Assembly: GCA_030044345.1 (NCBI GenBank)
Contig: JASHVY010000526.1
Coordinates: forward strand, 1 to 29,601
Direction: 5' to 3'
Length of the DNA stretch: 29,601 nt
DNA from: Acetobacteraceae bacterium
Lineage (GTDB): Bacteria; Pseudomonadota; Alphaproteobacteria; Acetobacterales; Acetobacteraceae
Shown: positions 1-8,204 of the stretch, in pieces
Layout: every line of letters begins with the position of its first letter
How positions within the stretch are numbered: position 1 is the stretch's first letter
Notes under the pieces: generated by a model
What the model was told of the DNA's origin: nothing
The model's input: only the letters and a program-made list of their open reading frames with translations
The model's database searches: none
Translations under genes and position numbers: made by a program

Positions 1-29
1 ACTCTCGGTGGTCCAAATTCGATGGCACG

Positions 30-491
30 TCAACCACCAAATCGAATCCGAAGATCAAGATACACGCCGCTCATCTCGAACGATGCACGGTGTGACGCTG
101 TCACGACGACAGGCGTACCCAGGCCGGTAGCGTACTCGATATAGGCTCGCCTATACAATTTATATAATTCTTGCCGGTAATCGATGAGTCCTACCAGCAC
201 CGGATCGGGTAGGGCTCCGTATACGCGAAGGGTCAGCGCCACGCAAAGTTCCATGAGATGATTGAACGAATATCGAACGGGTCGGCCAACGCCGGTGCCC
301 ATCTCACTACGGGCGAACGGAATTCCGAGAACGCGGAGTGATTTTATGTAATGGTTGAATGTGATCGGAGTCACACCGGCACTGAAACCCATGGCCGTCA
401 GAACCCATACCGCTCTTCCGTGGGTAAGTTGTACATCCGGGACCAACTCGCTGGTCACCCGCGCTGTGGTTGGAAGATGCGCAATTTTCAT
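30..491 (-). CDS. Hypothetical protein, possible winged-helix DNA-binding
   Basis: A 153-residue protein that I do not recognise as a named family. It starts at an ATG at 491 and ends in TGA at 30-32. Residues 35-75 run through a segment with TPITFNHYIKSLRVLGIPF and then GVGRPVRYSFNHLMELCVAL, which looks like a helix-turn-helix followed by a wing, as in MerR-like or phage-type regulators. The C-terminal part (about 85-120) is helical and rich in Tyr, Leu and Arg. No membrane segment or signal peptide is visible. It is oriented like the left operon but separated from it by about 400 bases, so it is unlikely to be part of it. The regulator reading is weak; an uncharacterised protein is the safe call. 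Confidence 0.5.
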   Translation of the reverse strand: MKIAHLPTTARVTSELVPDVQLTHGRAVWVLTAMGFSAGVTPITFNHYIKSLRVLGIPFARSEMGTGVGRPVRYSFNHLMELCVALTLRVYGALPDPVLVGLIDYRQELYKLYRRAYIEYATGLGTPVVVTASHRASFEMSGVYLDLRIRFGG

Positions 492-890
492 CTGTCACTC
501 CCGCCCACCGGGTATTCCGTTTCCCCTACCTTCTACCACGGGAGGCTCGACTGTCTTCTTCATGTCGTTCGTTGGAGTGTGCTGTCGGAACGACATAAGC
601 TTCAATTCTATGGCAAAATACGTACTTCCACCGTCGCTTTAAGGAGGTTCCCATCTGCCCGGCACAAGTCGTGGGAATGCGCCCGGGGCCACTTTGCAAC
701 ACGCAACTGCCGGCGCTTCCTTGGCTTGTAGGGAAACGCGACAGCAAGCGATGGATCGACTTTTTGCTGGAGCAGATGGGTGGCGTAGATTGCGGCCAAG
801 TCTTCGGTAGCGTCTGACAGGGACTTGACCGCCCAGAAGGCTCATGTCGGTTGCAGCCTGGTGGCCGGGCCATGATCAGTCTCATTCGCA
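492..890. other. Gap with no supported gene
   Basis: About 400 bases between the first small gene and the DUF190 gene. On the minus strand, about 608-845 stays open in one frame (peptide segments such as DLAAIYATHLLQQKVDPS and LAVAFPYKPRKRRQLRV), but it has no convincing start or ribosome binding site and matches nothing I know. It could be the decayed end of a gene. I see no RNA gene, repeat or clear terminator here. Confidence 0.4.
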
Positions 891-1205
891 CTACCGGCGG
901 GCGGCATGCCAAGCGATCATATGTCCTTTGGGCACCATGCCCTCGAGGGCAGCAAGGACAGCGTCGGCGATTTTGGGCTGGTCGAAGAACTCGATGACGA
1001 GGGGAAGATCAACATTAAGGCGCAGAATATCGGAGGCACGGACCTCGCCGCCCGCACCGAGGCCCGCAATCCCACGAAAGACGACAACGCCTTGAACGCG
1101 ATGTTGATCGGCAAGCAAGGTGAGGATTTCTTGCATCAAAGTCTTTCGTTTTCCCTGGTCTGCTTCATGGAGGTAGATGCGCACCATCGTCACTTCGTCG
1201 TCCAT
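891..1205 (-). CDS. DUF190 family PII-like protein (operon 1)
   Basis: A 104-residue cytosolic protein of the DUF190 family, which has a PII-like ferredoxin fold. Visible hallmarks are the N-terminal strand MVRIYLHEAD, a helix with KRKTLMQEILTLLAD, the segment GVVVFRGIAGLGAGGEV, and the strand LPLVIEFFDQ followed by a helix and a closing strand GHMIAW. It is the last gene of the left operon, 15 bases after crcB. DUF190 genes are commonly found next to crcB, so a role in sensing or tuning fluoride export is plausible, but no ligand is known to me. A second, divergent copy closes the right operon at 19114, where no crcB is present. That pattern suggests the protein also serves the hyf-like complex. 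Confidence 0.88.
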   Translation of the reverse strand: MDDEVTMVRIYLHEADQGKRKTLMQEILTLLADQHRVQGVVVFRGIAGLGAGGEVRASDILRLNVDLPLVIEFFDQPKIADAVLAALEGMVPKGHMIAWHAARR

Positions 1206-1220
1206 GGTTTCCCCCGGATT

Positions 1221-1595
1221 TCAGAGATTGCGGGCGATATAGGCGCCGCCGAAGGCGCCCAGAAACCCGAGCCCGACCGATAGGAGGACATACAGGAGAG
1301 CCTTGAATCCGGCTCCCTGCTCGGCAAGAAGGAGGGTCTCCATCTCGAACGTGGAAAACGTGGTGAAACCGCCGATCACGCCTGTGAGAATGCCAGTACG
1401 GACTGCGGGCGAGACGGTGAGCCGCTCCAGTGTCTCGATGAAAAGGAAGCCCATAAGGAAACTGCCCAGGAGGTTGATGCTGAGCGTCGCATATGGAAAT
1501 TCCCGACCATAGATTGCCTGAACAAGGTTCGTCATGGCGTAACGTGCCCAACAGCCGGCGATGCCGCCGATGGCGATCGCGATATAGGTCCACAT
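1221..1595 (-). CDS. crcB: Fluoride channel CrcB (Fluc)
   Basis: A 124-residue integral membrane protein that forms the dual-topology dimeric fluoride channel (Fluc), letting toxic F- leave the cytoplasm. Four hydrophobic segments are visible. Family motifs are present: GGIAGCWARY (10-19), the pore segment PYATLSINLLGSF with Asn41, and GGFTTFSTFE (75-84), whose Phe80 and Phe83 belong to the phenylalanine box and whose Thr/Ser lie at the central sodium site. Length is typical for the family. The ATG at 1595 is the only sensible start. It is the seventh gene of the left operon, after hyfB and before DUF190, about 7.7 kb from the fluoride riboswitch that heads the transcript. I see no separate aptamer directly upstream in the 215-base gap after hyfB. 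It is the only crcB in the window. Confidence 0.96.
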   Translation of the reverse strand: MWTYIAIAIGGIAGCWARYAMTNLVQAIYGREFPYATLSINLLGSFLMGFLFIETLERLTVSPAVRTGILTGVIGGFTTFSTFEMETLLLAEQGAGFKALLYVLLSVGLGFLGAFGGAYIARNL

Positions 1596-1810
1596 TCAGG
1601 AGCATGACCCTGGACTCGTGATTCTCATCGCCTACGCCCACTCTCGATGAACTTTCGCTCTGTCACGAAGATCGTCACCTGTCACAGAACGTGCGAAGGG
1701 AATCCGCCCCTGTCTTTTGCTCATACTTCCTATATAAGCTGCGGATTTCGACATATTCGGTAGACCAGGGTTCCGTATGATCATCGAAAGATCTCCACGT
1801 GCGGCTCTGA

Positions 1811-3805
1811 CTAGAGCAAGGTGAGAACGAGAATAATGATGAGAAGAAGGCCGATTAGCGCGAGATAGAAGTTGAGATTTCCCGATTGCAACGCGCGCAG
1901 CTTTTGAGCAAGGAAAACGACGATCCGTTCGATCGGCGCGAAAAGGAGAGGCCCGAACACCGGCGCCACATTGTGGGTGAATTCGAGTCGGGTAATGAAG
2001 TAGCGCCGGGCACGGGTTTCGCGCTCGGTTTCTTCGATCGGGCGATAGACGAAGCTCAGAAAGGTTCTGAGCGCGTTGGAGAAGGTCAGCGACGTTGTGG
2101 CAGCCGCAGCGGGATCCTGGGCAAGGCCCCCGTACCACACCGGGACGCGATGCGCGGCAAAGCCGCGTGTAAGAAGCAGGACTGCTATTGGAATCAGAGA
2201 AAGGAGCGGGCCGGCAATGATCAGCATGGATGGTGAGATGAAGGCGAATGTGGCCGTGAGTGGCACGAGCAGCAAGCCGTCATGCATGGTCGAGGCCGCC
2301 GGGCTCGCGAATTCCGCCAAGGTTGCCCAGTTGAGGGCCGGAAGCCAGGCGGGCATGCCGACCGCGAGAGCCAGTACGCAGACCCCGAGCAGGAAGGTGG
2401 ACGCCGCGATGGGGCGGGGAACGGTGGCACGTGCGTGATTGCCCTGGCCGAGGATGCCGATGCCGAAGAGCTTGACGAAGGTGGCAAAAGCTACCGCCGC
2501 GGTGAGCGCGAGGCCGGCGCCTGCAAGGGCAAGGGCGAGGCGTGGCGCCAGGCCGGTCAGATGAAAACCCTGAAAAACGGTCTGAAATACGAACCATTCC
2601 GAGACGAATCCTGCCTGCGGCGGCATTGCTGCGAGACTCATCGCGCAGAAGAGAGCGCCGACACCGAAGATCCACGATGCGCGCCGAGTAAGGTTCGCAT
2701 GACGGATGGCATAGGTGCCGCTCGCGCGCGCGGCGCCATCCGCAGCGAGGAAGAGACCGCCCTTGGCGAGGGAGTGGCCGGCGAGATGAAGAAGCGCCAC
2801 CGTCCAGGCAAGCCCGGCGAGATCACCCTCACTTTCGGTTCGAAAAAGGAGCGCAGCACCGAGCATAACGACTGCGATCGCGGCGTTCTCCGCCGAGGAG
2901 AAGGCCAGCAGCGCACGCCAGTCCTCGGCCTGAAAGGCATAGAGCACCGCGAGTACGGCTGAGAGCGTTCCCGCCGTGACGACGAGGAGCCCGACGCCGA
3001 CCGATGCCGGGCCAGTCGCGCCTGGGAGCCAGCCGAGCAAGGCATGGCTTAGGCCGAAGAATGCGGCGTTGAGTACCACGCCGGAAAGCACGGTGCCCGA
3101 GGCACCGCTGCCGCTCGTATAGGCACCTGGGAACCATTCGTAGAACGGGAGCAGGCCTAGCTTCGCACCGAACCCCACGAGAAGCAGCGCGCTCACTATG
3201 AAGCGGAGCCAACCTGGCAGAAGCGGCGCTGCCAGGGCAAAGTCAAGGAAGTCGAGGGCATGAGAGCGGGTGGCCAGCACCAGGACGCCCAGCAGGAGCG
3301 CGACCGCACCCACCTCCAGCAGGCCGAGCATGAAAAGCACAGGCGAACCCGATGCGGGCGAAAAGCGTTCGGACAGCAGCATGACTGCGCCACCGAGGCT
3401 CATCAGTTCCCAGGACAGAAGAAAGAACGCCCCCTGCTGGAGGCCAAAGACGCCGAGAGCGCCGAGGAGGCTCGCTGCGACGCCAAAGACCCAGCCGCCA
3501 GCTCCTTGCGAAGCAGGTGTGCCGTTCAAGGCTGCAAGGAGCGCAGGCACGAGCCCAAAGCCGAAGAGCCACAGCGCCTCGGGTGCCATGACGAAGCGGA
3601 TGGGAAAGCCCACAAAGGAGAATGGCAGAGAAATGCTGTCCGTGCCGAAAGGAATGCCTAGAAAGGAAGCTGCGATCCCCGCCGCGGCCCCGAGACCGAG
3701 GGCCGCCCGACCGAACGCCGCCAAACCGGTCAGACCGAAGAGTGCCGCTATCAGCCAGAACAGCACCGCGGCGAGGAGCAGGTCATTCGCCAATTCGGCC
3801 CCCAC
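1811..3805 (-). CDS. hyfB: HyfB-like antiporter-type membrane subunit (operon 1)
   Basis: An MrpA/NuoL/NuoM-type proton- or cation-translocating subunit of a group 4 hydrogenase-related complex, with many membrane segments. Key residues of the family are present: Glu133 in the SWELMSL segment, Lys215 in GFGAKLGLLPFY, and a later Lys in HLAGHSLAKGGLF. I place the start at the GTG at 3805, giving 664 residues and a 23-base overlap with hyfI; a TTG at 3793 is the alternative. The longer reading up to 3964 would run 180 bases into hyfI and adds a non-hydrophobic, low-complexity leader. The TM7-8 loop (EWFPGAYTSGSGASG) is more diverged than the WLP-x-AH form seen in the other three antiporter-like subunits of this window. 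It ends in a hydrophobic helix. Partners are hyfF and hyfC of the same operon. Confidence 0.88.
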   Translation of the reverse strand: MGAELANDLLLAAVLFWLIAALFGLTGLAAFGRAALGLGAAAGIAASFLGIPFGTDSISLPFSFVGFPIRFVMAPEALWLFGFGLVPALLAALNGTPASQGAGGWVFGVAASLLGALGVFGLQQGAFFLLSWELMSLGGAVMLLSERFSPASGSPVLFMLGLLEVGAVALLLGVLVLATRSHALDFLDFALAAPLLPGWLRFIVSALLLVGFGAKLGLLPFYEWFPGAYTSGSGASGTVLSGVVLNAAFFGLSHALLGWLPGATGPASVGVGLLVVTAGTLSAVLAVLYAFQAEDWRALLAFSSAENAAIAVVMLGAALLFRTESEGDLAGLAWTVALLHLAGHSLAKGGLFLAADGAARASGTYAIRHANLTRRASWIFGVGALFCAMSLAAMPPQAGFVSEWFVFQTVFQGFHLTGLAPRLALALAGAGLALTAAVAFATFVKLFGIGILGQGNHARATVPRPIAASTFLLGVCVLALAVGMPAWLPALNWATLAEFASPAASTMHDGLLLVPLTATFAFISPSMLIIAGPLLSLIPIAVLLLTRGFAAHRVPVWYGGLAQDPAAAATTSLTFSNALRTFLSFVYRPIEETERETRARRYFITRLEFTHNVAPVFGPLLFAPIERIVVFLAQKLRALQSGNLNFYLALIGLLLIIILVLTLL

Positions 3806-4565
3806 GGACTCGTTGTGACACGCGGCCGAGAAAGAGAAGTAGTGCTTCGATGATCGCTGCCGGATTGGGCGGACATCCCGGTAGATAGAGATCGACCGGC
3901 AGCACACCCTCGAGGCCGTGACCGCACGCATAGCCCCCTTCGGCGATGCCACCTGAGACGGCACAGGTCCCGACGGCCATCACCCAGCGCGGCTCCGGCA
4001 TCGCGGCGTAAGTGGCCCGGAGCGGCTCGAGCATGGCGTTGGTGACGGGGCCGGTGACCAGAAGAAGGTCGGCGAACCGTGGTGAGGGGGTGAAGAAGAT
4101 GCCGAGCCGATGCAGGTTGTAGAATGGGTTGTTGAGAGCGCGGAGCTCGGACTCGCAGCCATTGCACGAGCCGGCGTCAACGTGGCGAATATGTAGGCTG
4201 CGACGAAAGGCTGCAGTTCTCGCCTGCGCGGCGGGCTGATATCCCGTACCAACCACGAGGTCCTCGCGCCGACGAACACCGAAGGCCCAATCCGCAGACG
4301 GCTGCATCGCTCCGCTCGGACAGGCTTCCGTGCAGAGCTGGCAGACAATGCAGCGGCCATAGTCGACATTGACGCTGCCATCCTTGCTCTCGGCAATCGC
4401 GGCGGTGGGACAGGCATCGATGCAGGCGCGGCAGTCGGGCACGCATTGCCCCGCGTCAAACCGAGGCATGCCGAGAAGACCTTCCTGGCCATCCTTGCCG
4501 CCGCGCGCAGGCCAAGCGGTCGTGGCTTTGCCTTGGGAGAGTCCGAAGAGGGTCCAGAACGCCAT
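3783..4565 (-). CDS. hyfI: Ferredoxin/NuoB-like fusion subunit, HyfH-HyfI type (operon 1)
   Basis: A 260-residue electron-transfer subunit joining a two-cluster ferredoxin domain to a NuoB/HyfI-like small subunit. The ferredoxin part has Cys41, 45, 48, 52 (first motif with a three-residue first gap, CVPDC) and Cys72, 75, 78, 82 (standard motif), enough for two [4Fe-4S] clusters. The NuoB-like part has Cys134 and Cys137 (CNGCE), Cys201 (GTCAVSGG) and Cys231 (GCPPNP), the ligands of the proximal N2-type cluster. It lies on the cytoplasmic side, next to HyfG. The gene starts 9 bases after hyfG and overlaps hyfB. E. coli has separate HyfH and HyfI proteins, so the fusion is a lineage feature. All three clusters appear intact, unlike in the operon 2 copy. 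Confidence 0.93.
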   Translation of the reverse strand: MAFWTLFGLSQGKATTAWPARGGKDGQEGLLGMPRFDAGQCVPDCRACIDACPTAAIAESKDGSVNVDYGRCIVCQLCTEACPSGAMQPSADWAFGVRRREDLVVGTGYQPAAQARTAAFRRSLHIRHVDAGSCNGCESELRALNNPFYNLHRLGIFFTPSPRFADLLLVTGPVTNAMLEPLRATYAAMPEPRWVMAVGTCAVSGGIAEGGYACGHGLEGVLPVDLYLPGCPPNPAAIIEALLLFLGRVSQRVRGGRIGE

Positions 4566-4574
4566 CTCGAACCC

Positions 4575-6059
4575 CTAACGATCGCAGCCCGCGATCGTGA
4601 GACCGAAACTGGCCTCGTTGATGGCGTAATCCATCATGTTCGTGTCATACACAGTGAAGGGAAAACAGCGCCAGTTTGAGAAAGAAGGCGATTTGATTTT
4701 GACCCGCGCAAGTTTTCCATCGTTGCCGATATGGACGGCGTAAAAGAGCGTGCCCCGCGGGGATTCGACCCAGCCGAGCCCTTCGCTTCCCGGCGGTGGT
4801 GCCACCGGCGCGGCCACCGGTCCGTCAGGAAGGAGCAGGAGCACGCGCTGCATGAGCGCGAGACTCGCGCCTAATTCGGCGATGCGGACCTTGGCGCGGG
4901 CGTCGGCATCGCCCGCCTGCTCGACCGGAACCTCGAGGTCGAGTGCGTCATAGGCGGCGTAAGGATGGTCGCGGCGAAGATCGCGATTAACGCCGGATGC
5001 GCGGTCGATCGGCCCTGTGGCCCCCTGATCGAAGGCAACTTCGCGCTCAAGGACACCTGTGCCGATCAGCCGATCGAGATGGCTCTCCGAATGCTCGAGC
5101 AGATTCGTGTATTCGGCGATATCTTCACGCAGTGCTTCGAGCATGGTACCGAGCCATGGCTTTGGGTCGAGATCGCGGCGCAGCCCCCCCGGTGTCAGAA
5201 GGCTGCGCAGGAATCGGCTGCCGGTGAGGCGCGAATTGATCTGCTTCCCCCTCTCTTCGAGGAGCTTTCCCTGCGCCTCACCCACCTTGAGTGTCGTGGT
5301 GCCGGCGAGATGGCCGAGATAATGTAGGTGGTTGTAAAGCCTCTCGAGTTCGGCGAGCAACACACGCAGAGCAGCCGCACGCGGCGGCACGACACATTCG
5401 GCGGCCGCCTCCACGGCCTGGCAATAGGCAAGCGCATGCGCAAAACTACCCACGCCCGAGACGCGTTCGGCGAGCACGACGCCCGCGGCGGGCGGACGTC
5501 CCTCGAAGCGCTTCTCCATCCCGCGATGTTTGAAGAAAAGGCTCGGCTGATAGTAGATGATCCGTTCGCCGAGATAGAAGAACAGAAACTCCGCCGACTC
5601 GAAGACATCGGCGCGAACCGGGCCGAAGGGGAGTTCCTGCACTTCGGTCGACTCTATTACAGGGGTGCGGTGGCGAAGGCTTCCCTCAGGGACCAGTGCT
5701 TCGCCATGCGCGGCGGGTGAGAAAGGGGGAGGAGCGGACGGCACGCCCTCATGCAATACGAGGTGGTGTGGCTCGGGGTGACCACGGAATGGAAGACCGA
5801 AAAGGTCCATAATTTCCCGCTCGTACCAACCGAGCAAGGGTGCGAGATCAGCAAGGCTTGGCATCTCGGCCTCTGGGGTACACCGCCACATGCGGAAATC
5901 CTCCCGAGCGGCAGCAGAGGCGAGATAGCGAAGCTCGAGGCGGCCAGGCTCCGGGTACCAGGCGTAGACCATCTGTGTCCGGCCGCCCTTGGCCAGGAGG
6001 TGCTCAAGCTCGGGACGAAGCCCGTTGGGAGCGATGTCGGCGAGCACAGTTCCTCTCAT
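4575..6059 (-). CDS. hyfG: HyfG/NuoCD-like large subunit lacking NiFe ligands (operon 1)
   Basis: A 494-residue fusion of a NuoC-like domain (about 1-130, with the typical YEREIMDLFGLPFRGHP) and a NuoD/hydrogenase-large-subunit-like domain. In true group 4 hydrogenases the N-terminal ligand motif reads ERVCGICGFAH; here it is ERVSGVGSFAH (residues 198-208), so both cysteines are Ser201 and Gly204. The C-terminal DPCxxC is also absent: the protein ends SFGLTIAGCDR, closer to the NuoD ending. No NiFe centre can form, so it cannot make or split H2. A quinone- or other substrate-binding role like NuoD is possible (inference). I choose the ATG at 6059, which overlaps the hyfF stop as ATGA; the longer reading to 6173 is a shadow of hyfF. 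Confidence 0.93.
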   Translation of the reverse strand: MRGTVLADIAPNGLRPELEHLLAKGGRTQMVYAWYPEPGRLELRYLASAAAREDFRMWRCTPEAEMPSLADLAPLLGWYEREIMDLFGLPFRGHPEPHHLVLHEGVPSAPPPFSPAAHGEALVPEGSLRHRTPVIESTEVQELPFGPVRADVFESAEFLFFYLGERIIYYQPSLFFKHRGMEKRFEGRPPAAGVVLAERVSGVGSFAHALAYCQAVEAAAECVVPPRAAALRVLLAELERLYNHLHYLGHLAGTTTLKVGEAQGKLLEERGKQINSRLTGSRFLRSLLTPGGLRRDLDPKPWLGTMLEALREDIAEYTNLLEHSESHLDRLIGTGVLEREVAFDQGATGPIDRASGVNRDLRRDHPYAAYDALDLEVPVEQAGDADARAKVRIAELGASLALMQRVLLLLPDGPVAAPVAPPPGSEGLGWVESPRGTLFYAVHIGNDGKLARVKIKSPSFSNWRCFPFTVYDTNMMDYAINEASFGLTIAGCDR

Positions 6060-7516
6060 CGCGCGCCCCCGAGCACGTGGGCAATGGTCCCGAAGTAATT
6101 CCAAAGCGCATTCGGCCACCAAAAACCGAGTAGAAGGAGCGGAACGAGAGCGCACCACATCGGCGCAACGCACCAGGTGCTGACGGCCCTTGGCTCCTCG
6201 GCCTGGGAAGCGACGGATTCATAGTACATTATCCGGAAATGATTGAGGAAACCGATGAAAATCACGATCAGCAGCACGGCCATCGCGACTACTGGGAAAA
6301 CCTCGCCGGTAGCGAGGCCTCCGCGCAGGGTGGAGAACTCCGCCTGGAACAGCCCGAACGGGGGCGCCCCGGTAATCGCGACCGCGCCGGCGAGCCAGAG
6401 CGCGCCCATCACGGGGAAGTGCACGCCGACCCGGCTGATCCGACCGATCTCCTTCGTGCCATAGCTCCGCATGACATTGCCGGCGCCGAAGAACATCAGG
6501 GATTTGTTCAGCGAATGATTCAGCATGTGGTAGAGCGCGCCGGCAACACCGAATGGGCCACCGAAGCCGAAGCCGAGTGCGATCACGCCCATATGCTCGA
6601 CGCTCGAATAGGCCATCAGCCGCTTGACGCCCTCCTGGCGGACGATGAAGAGGGCGGCCACAAAGAGCGAAAACACCCCAAGCGCAATGAGCACGCCATG
6701 CGAGACCCTTCCGACCCCGGCTCGATCTGCAAGGGAAAGGTAGCGGACGATCCCGATCATCGCGGTGTTGAGGAGCGCCCCTGAGAGCATCGCCGAGACG
6801 GGCGCAGGGCCTTCGCTATGGGCATCGGGAAGCCAGGTGTGCATCGGCGCCAGGCCCACTTTGGTGCCGAATCCGATCAAAACGAGAAGAAAGGAAAGCA
6901 GGGCAAGCATAGGATCAATGTGCGGTGCTGCGCGCGCAAGCGAGGCCCACGTCATGTCGTAGCGTGGGCCGAGCACGAAGCTGCCATTCCAGTAGGAGAG
7001 GACGGTGCCGAGCAGAGCCAGGCTGATGCCGCCGGAGACGACGATGATGTATTTCCAGCCTGCTTCGATCGCCTCGGCCGCCCGCTCGAAGGCAACGAGA
7101 AAGGTACTGACGAGGGTGGTGAGCTCGATCGCGATCCAGTAGAGACCAGGATTGTTCATCATCGGTCCAACCAGCGTGGTAAGCCCGAATCCTGCAAAGA
7201 GAGCATAAAACCGCGGCAATCGCTCTTCCTCGCCGAGCATGCGCATATAGCCGACAGCGTAAATGGACGAGAGTAGATAAACGATGCTCGTGCAAAGCTG
7301 CACCCAGGCGCCGAGCCTGTCGACAGTAATCGCCCCGCCCCAGAAGACGTGCGGACCGCGCATGGCTGTGAGCAGCGGGAGCGGCAGCGCAGAAAGGAAC
7401 GAAATCGCTGCCGCTGCGAGATTGAGAAATTCCGCGAACCTCGGATGGCGGATGACCCCGATCAGTAAGATTGCGGCAGCCGGAGCGAGCACCGTAACAA
7501 GCGCGAGAGAAAGCAT
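6056..7516 (-). CDS. hyfF: HyfF-like antiporter-type membrane subunit (operon 1)
   Basis: A 486-residue NuoM/NuoN-like subunit (hydrogenase 4 subunit F family) with about 14 membrane helices. Proton-channel residues known from complex I are in place: Glu131 (AIELTTLVS), Lys155 (AGWKY), Lys219 (GFGTKVGLAPMHTWLPDAH) and Lys338 (LNHSLNKSLMFF). It should therefore be competent in ion translocation even though the large subunit has no NiFe site. It starts at ATG 7516, three bases after hyfE ends, and its stop overlaps the hyfG start. Together with hyfB it gives the complex two antiporter-like modules. Confidence 0.94.
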   Translation of the reverse strand: MLSLALVTVLAPAAAILLIGVIRHPRFAEFLNLAAAAISFLSALPLPLLTAMRGPHVFWGGAITVDRLGAWVQLCTSIVYLLSSIYAVGYMRMLGEEERLPRFYALFAGFGLTTLVGPMMNNPGLYWIAIELTTLVSTFLVAFERAAEAIEAGWKYIIVVSGGISLALLGTVLSYWNGSFVLGPRYDMTWASLARAAPHIDPMLALLSFLLVLIGFGTKVGLAPMHTWLPDAHSEGPAPVSAMLSGALLNTAMIGIVRYLSLADRAGVGRVSHGVLIALGVFSLFVAALFIVRQEGVKRLMAYSSVEHMGVIALGFGFGGPFGVAGALYHMLNHSLNKSLMFFGAGNVMRSYGTKEIGRISRVGVHFPVMGALWLAGAVAITGAPPFGLFQAEFSTLRGGLATGEVFPVVAMAVLLIVIFIGFLNHFRIMYYESVASQAEEPRAVSTWCVAPMWCALVPLLLLGFWWPNALWNYFGTIAHVLGGAR

Positions 7517-7519
7517 TCG

Positions 7520-8200
7520 TTAGCCTACCAACTGGCGTAACTCGCGGCTGCTCGTCGTGCCGGCATGCGCCATCAGATAGCGTACCAACACGCCAAAGCA
7601 TACCACGACAATCAAAAGGTCGAAGAGAATGACAACCTCGAGCAGGAGCGGCATCCCGGGCACGAGAATCTGCGAGCCGAGGAAGATGCCGTTCTCCAGG
7701 ATCAGAAGGCCGAGGATCTGACTGACCGCCTCCTGCCGGGCAGCGAGAATGAGGAAGCCGATCAGCTTCATCGAAAGCATGACGGTGAGCGCGAGCACAG
7801 CGATCGTGCCGGCAAGGTTGAGCTCAGCCGAGATGTTGTGGGCGACCGCGAGTGCAAAGACGACGCCGAGCGCGCCGACCACGAGCGACGAACTCGGCCG
7901 CAGGATCTCGATCGGCTCGCGAGGGACGGCAAGGCGGCGGACGACCCGGAGGAGAAGATAGGGCAGCAGCAGACCGCGGAAAAGGAAGGTAAGAATCGCT
8001 ATCAGATATAGTTCAGGAAAGTTCGCATAATAGCCGACGCTCGCGGAGAGGATCGCGATCAGCCAGGACTGAGCGCCGAAAGCATAGAGATAGTGCCGAA
8101 GCGCGTGAGAGCCGAGCATGACGAAGGAAAGAAGCAAACTTGCGATCGCGATCAAGCTGAAGATTGAGGCGGCGAGCGGGCCAAGCTGCGTGAGAACCAC
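7520..8200 (-). CDS. hyfE: HyfE-like membrane subunit (operon 1)
   Basis: A 226-residue hydrophobic protein with about seven membrane helices, matching the HyfE family, which looks like a fusion of a NuoK-like part with extra helices. The C-terminal half contains the NuoK-like stretch QILGLLILENGIFLGSQ, whose Glu in a membrane helix is typical of the family's proton path. The start is a GTG at 8200, four bases after the hyfC stop; no better ATG is near. It lies between hyfC and hyfF and so belongs to the membrane arm of the complex. Confidence 0.9.
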   Translation of the reverse strand: MVLTQLGPLAASIFSLIAIASLLLSFVMLGSHALRHYLYAFGAQSWLIAILSASVGYYANFPELYLIAILTFLFRGLLLPYLLLRVVRRLAVPREPIEILRPSSSLVVGALGVVFALAVAHNISAELNLAGTIAVLALTVMLSMKLIGFLILAARQEAVSQILGLLILENGIFLGSQILVPGMPLLLEVVILFDLLIVVVCFGVLVRYLMAHAGTTSSRELRQLVG

Positions 8201-8204
8201 GGCG

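Noticed and set aside
1632..1784. Small minus-strand frame between hyfB and crcB (about 50 codons).
   Set aside because: No ribosome binding site, no known domain and only a short length; likely untranslated spacer.
3806..3964. Longer N terminus for the operon 1 hyfB.
   Set aside because: It would overlap hyfI by 180 bases and adds a polar leader not seen in the family; the GTG at 3805 fits better.
4575..6059. Calling the HyfG-like proteins hydrogenase or formate hydrogenlyase catalytic subunits.
   Set aside because: All four NiFe-binding cysteines are missing in both copies, so hydrogenase activity is not possible.
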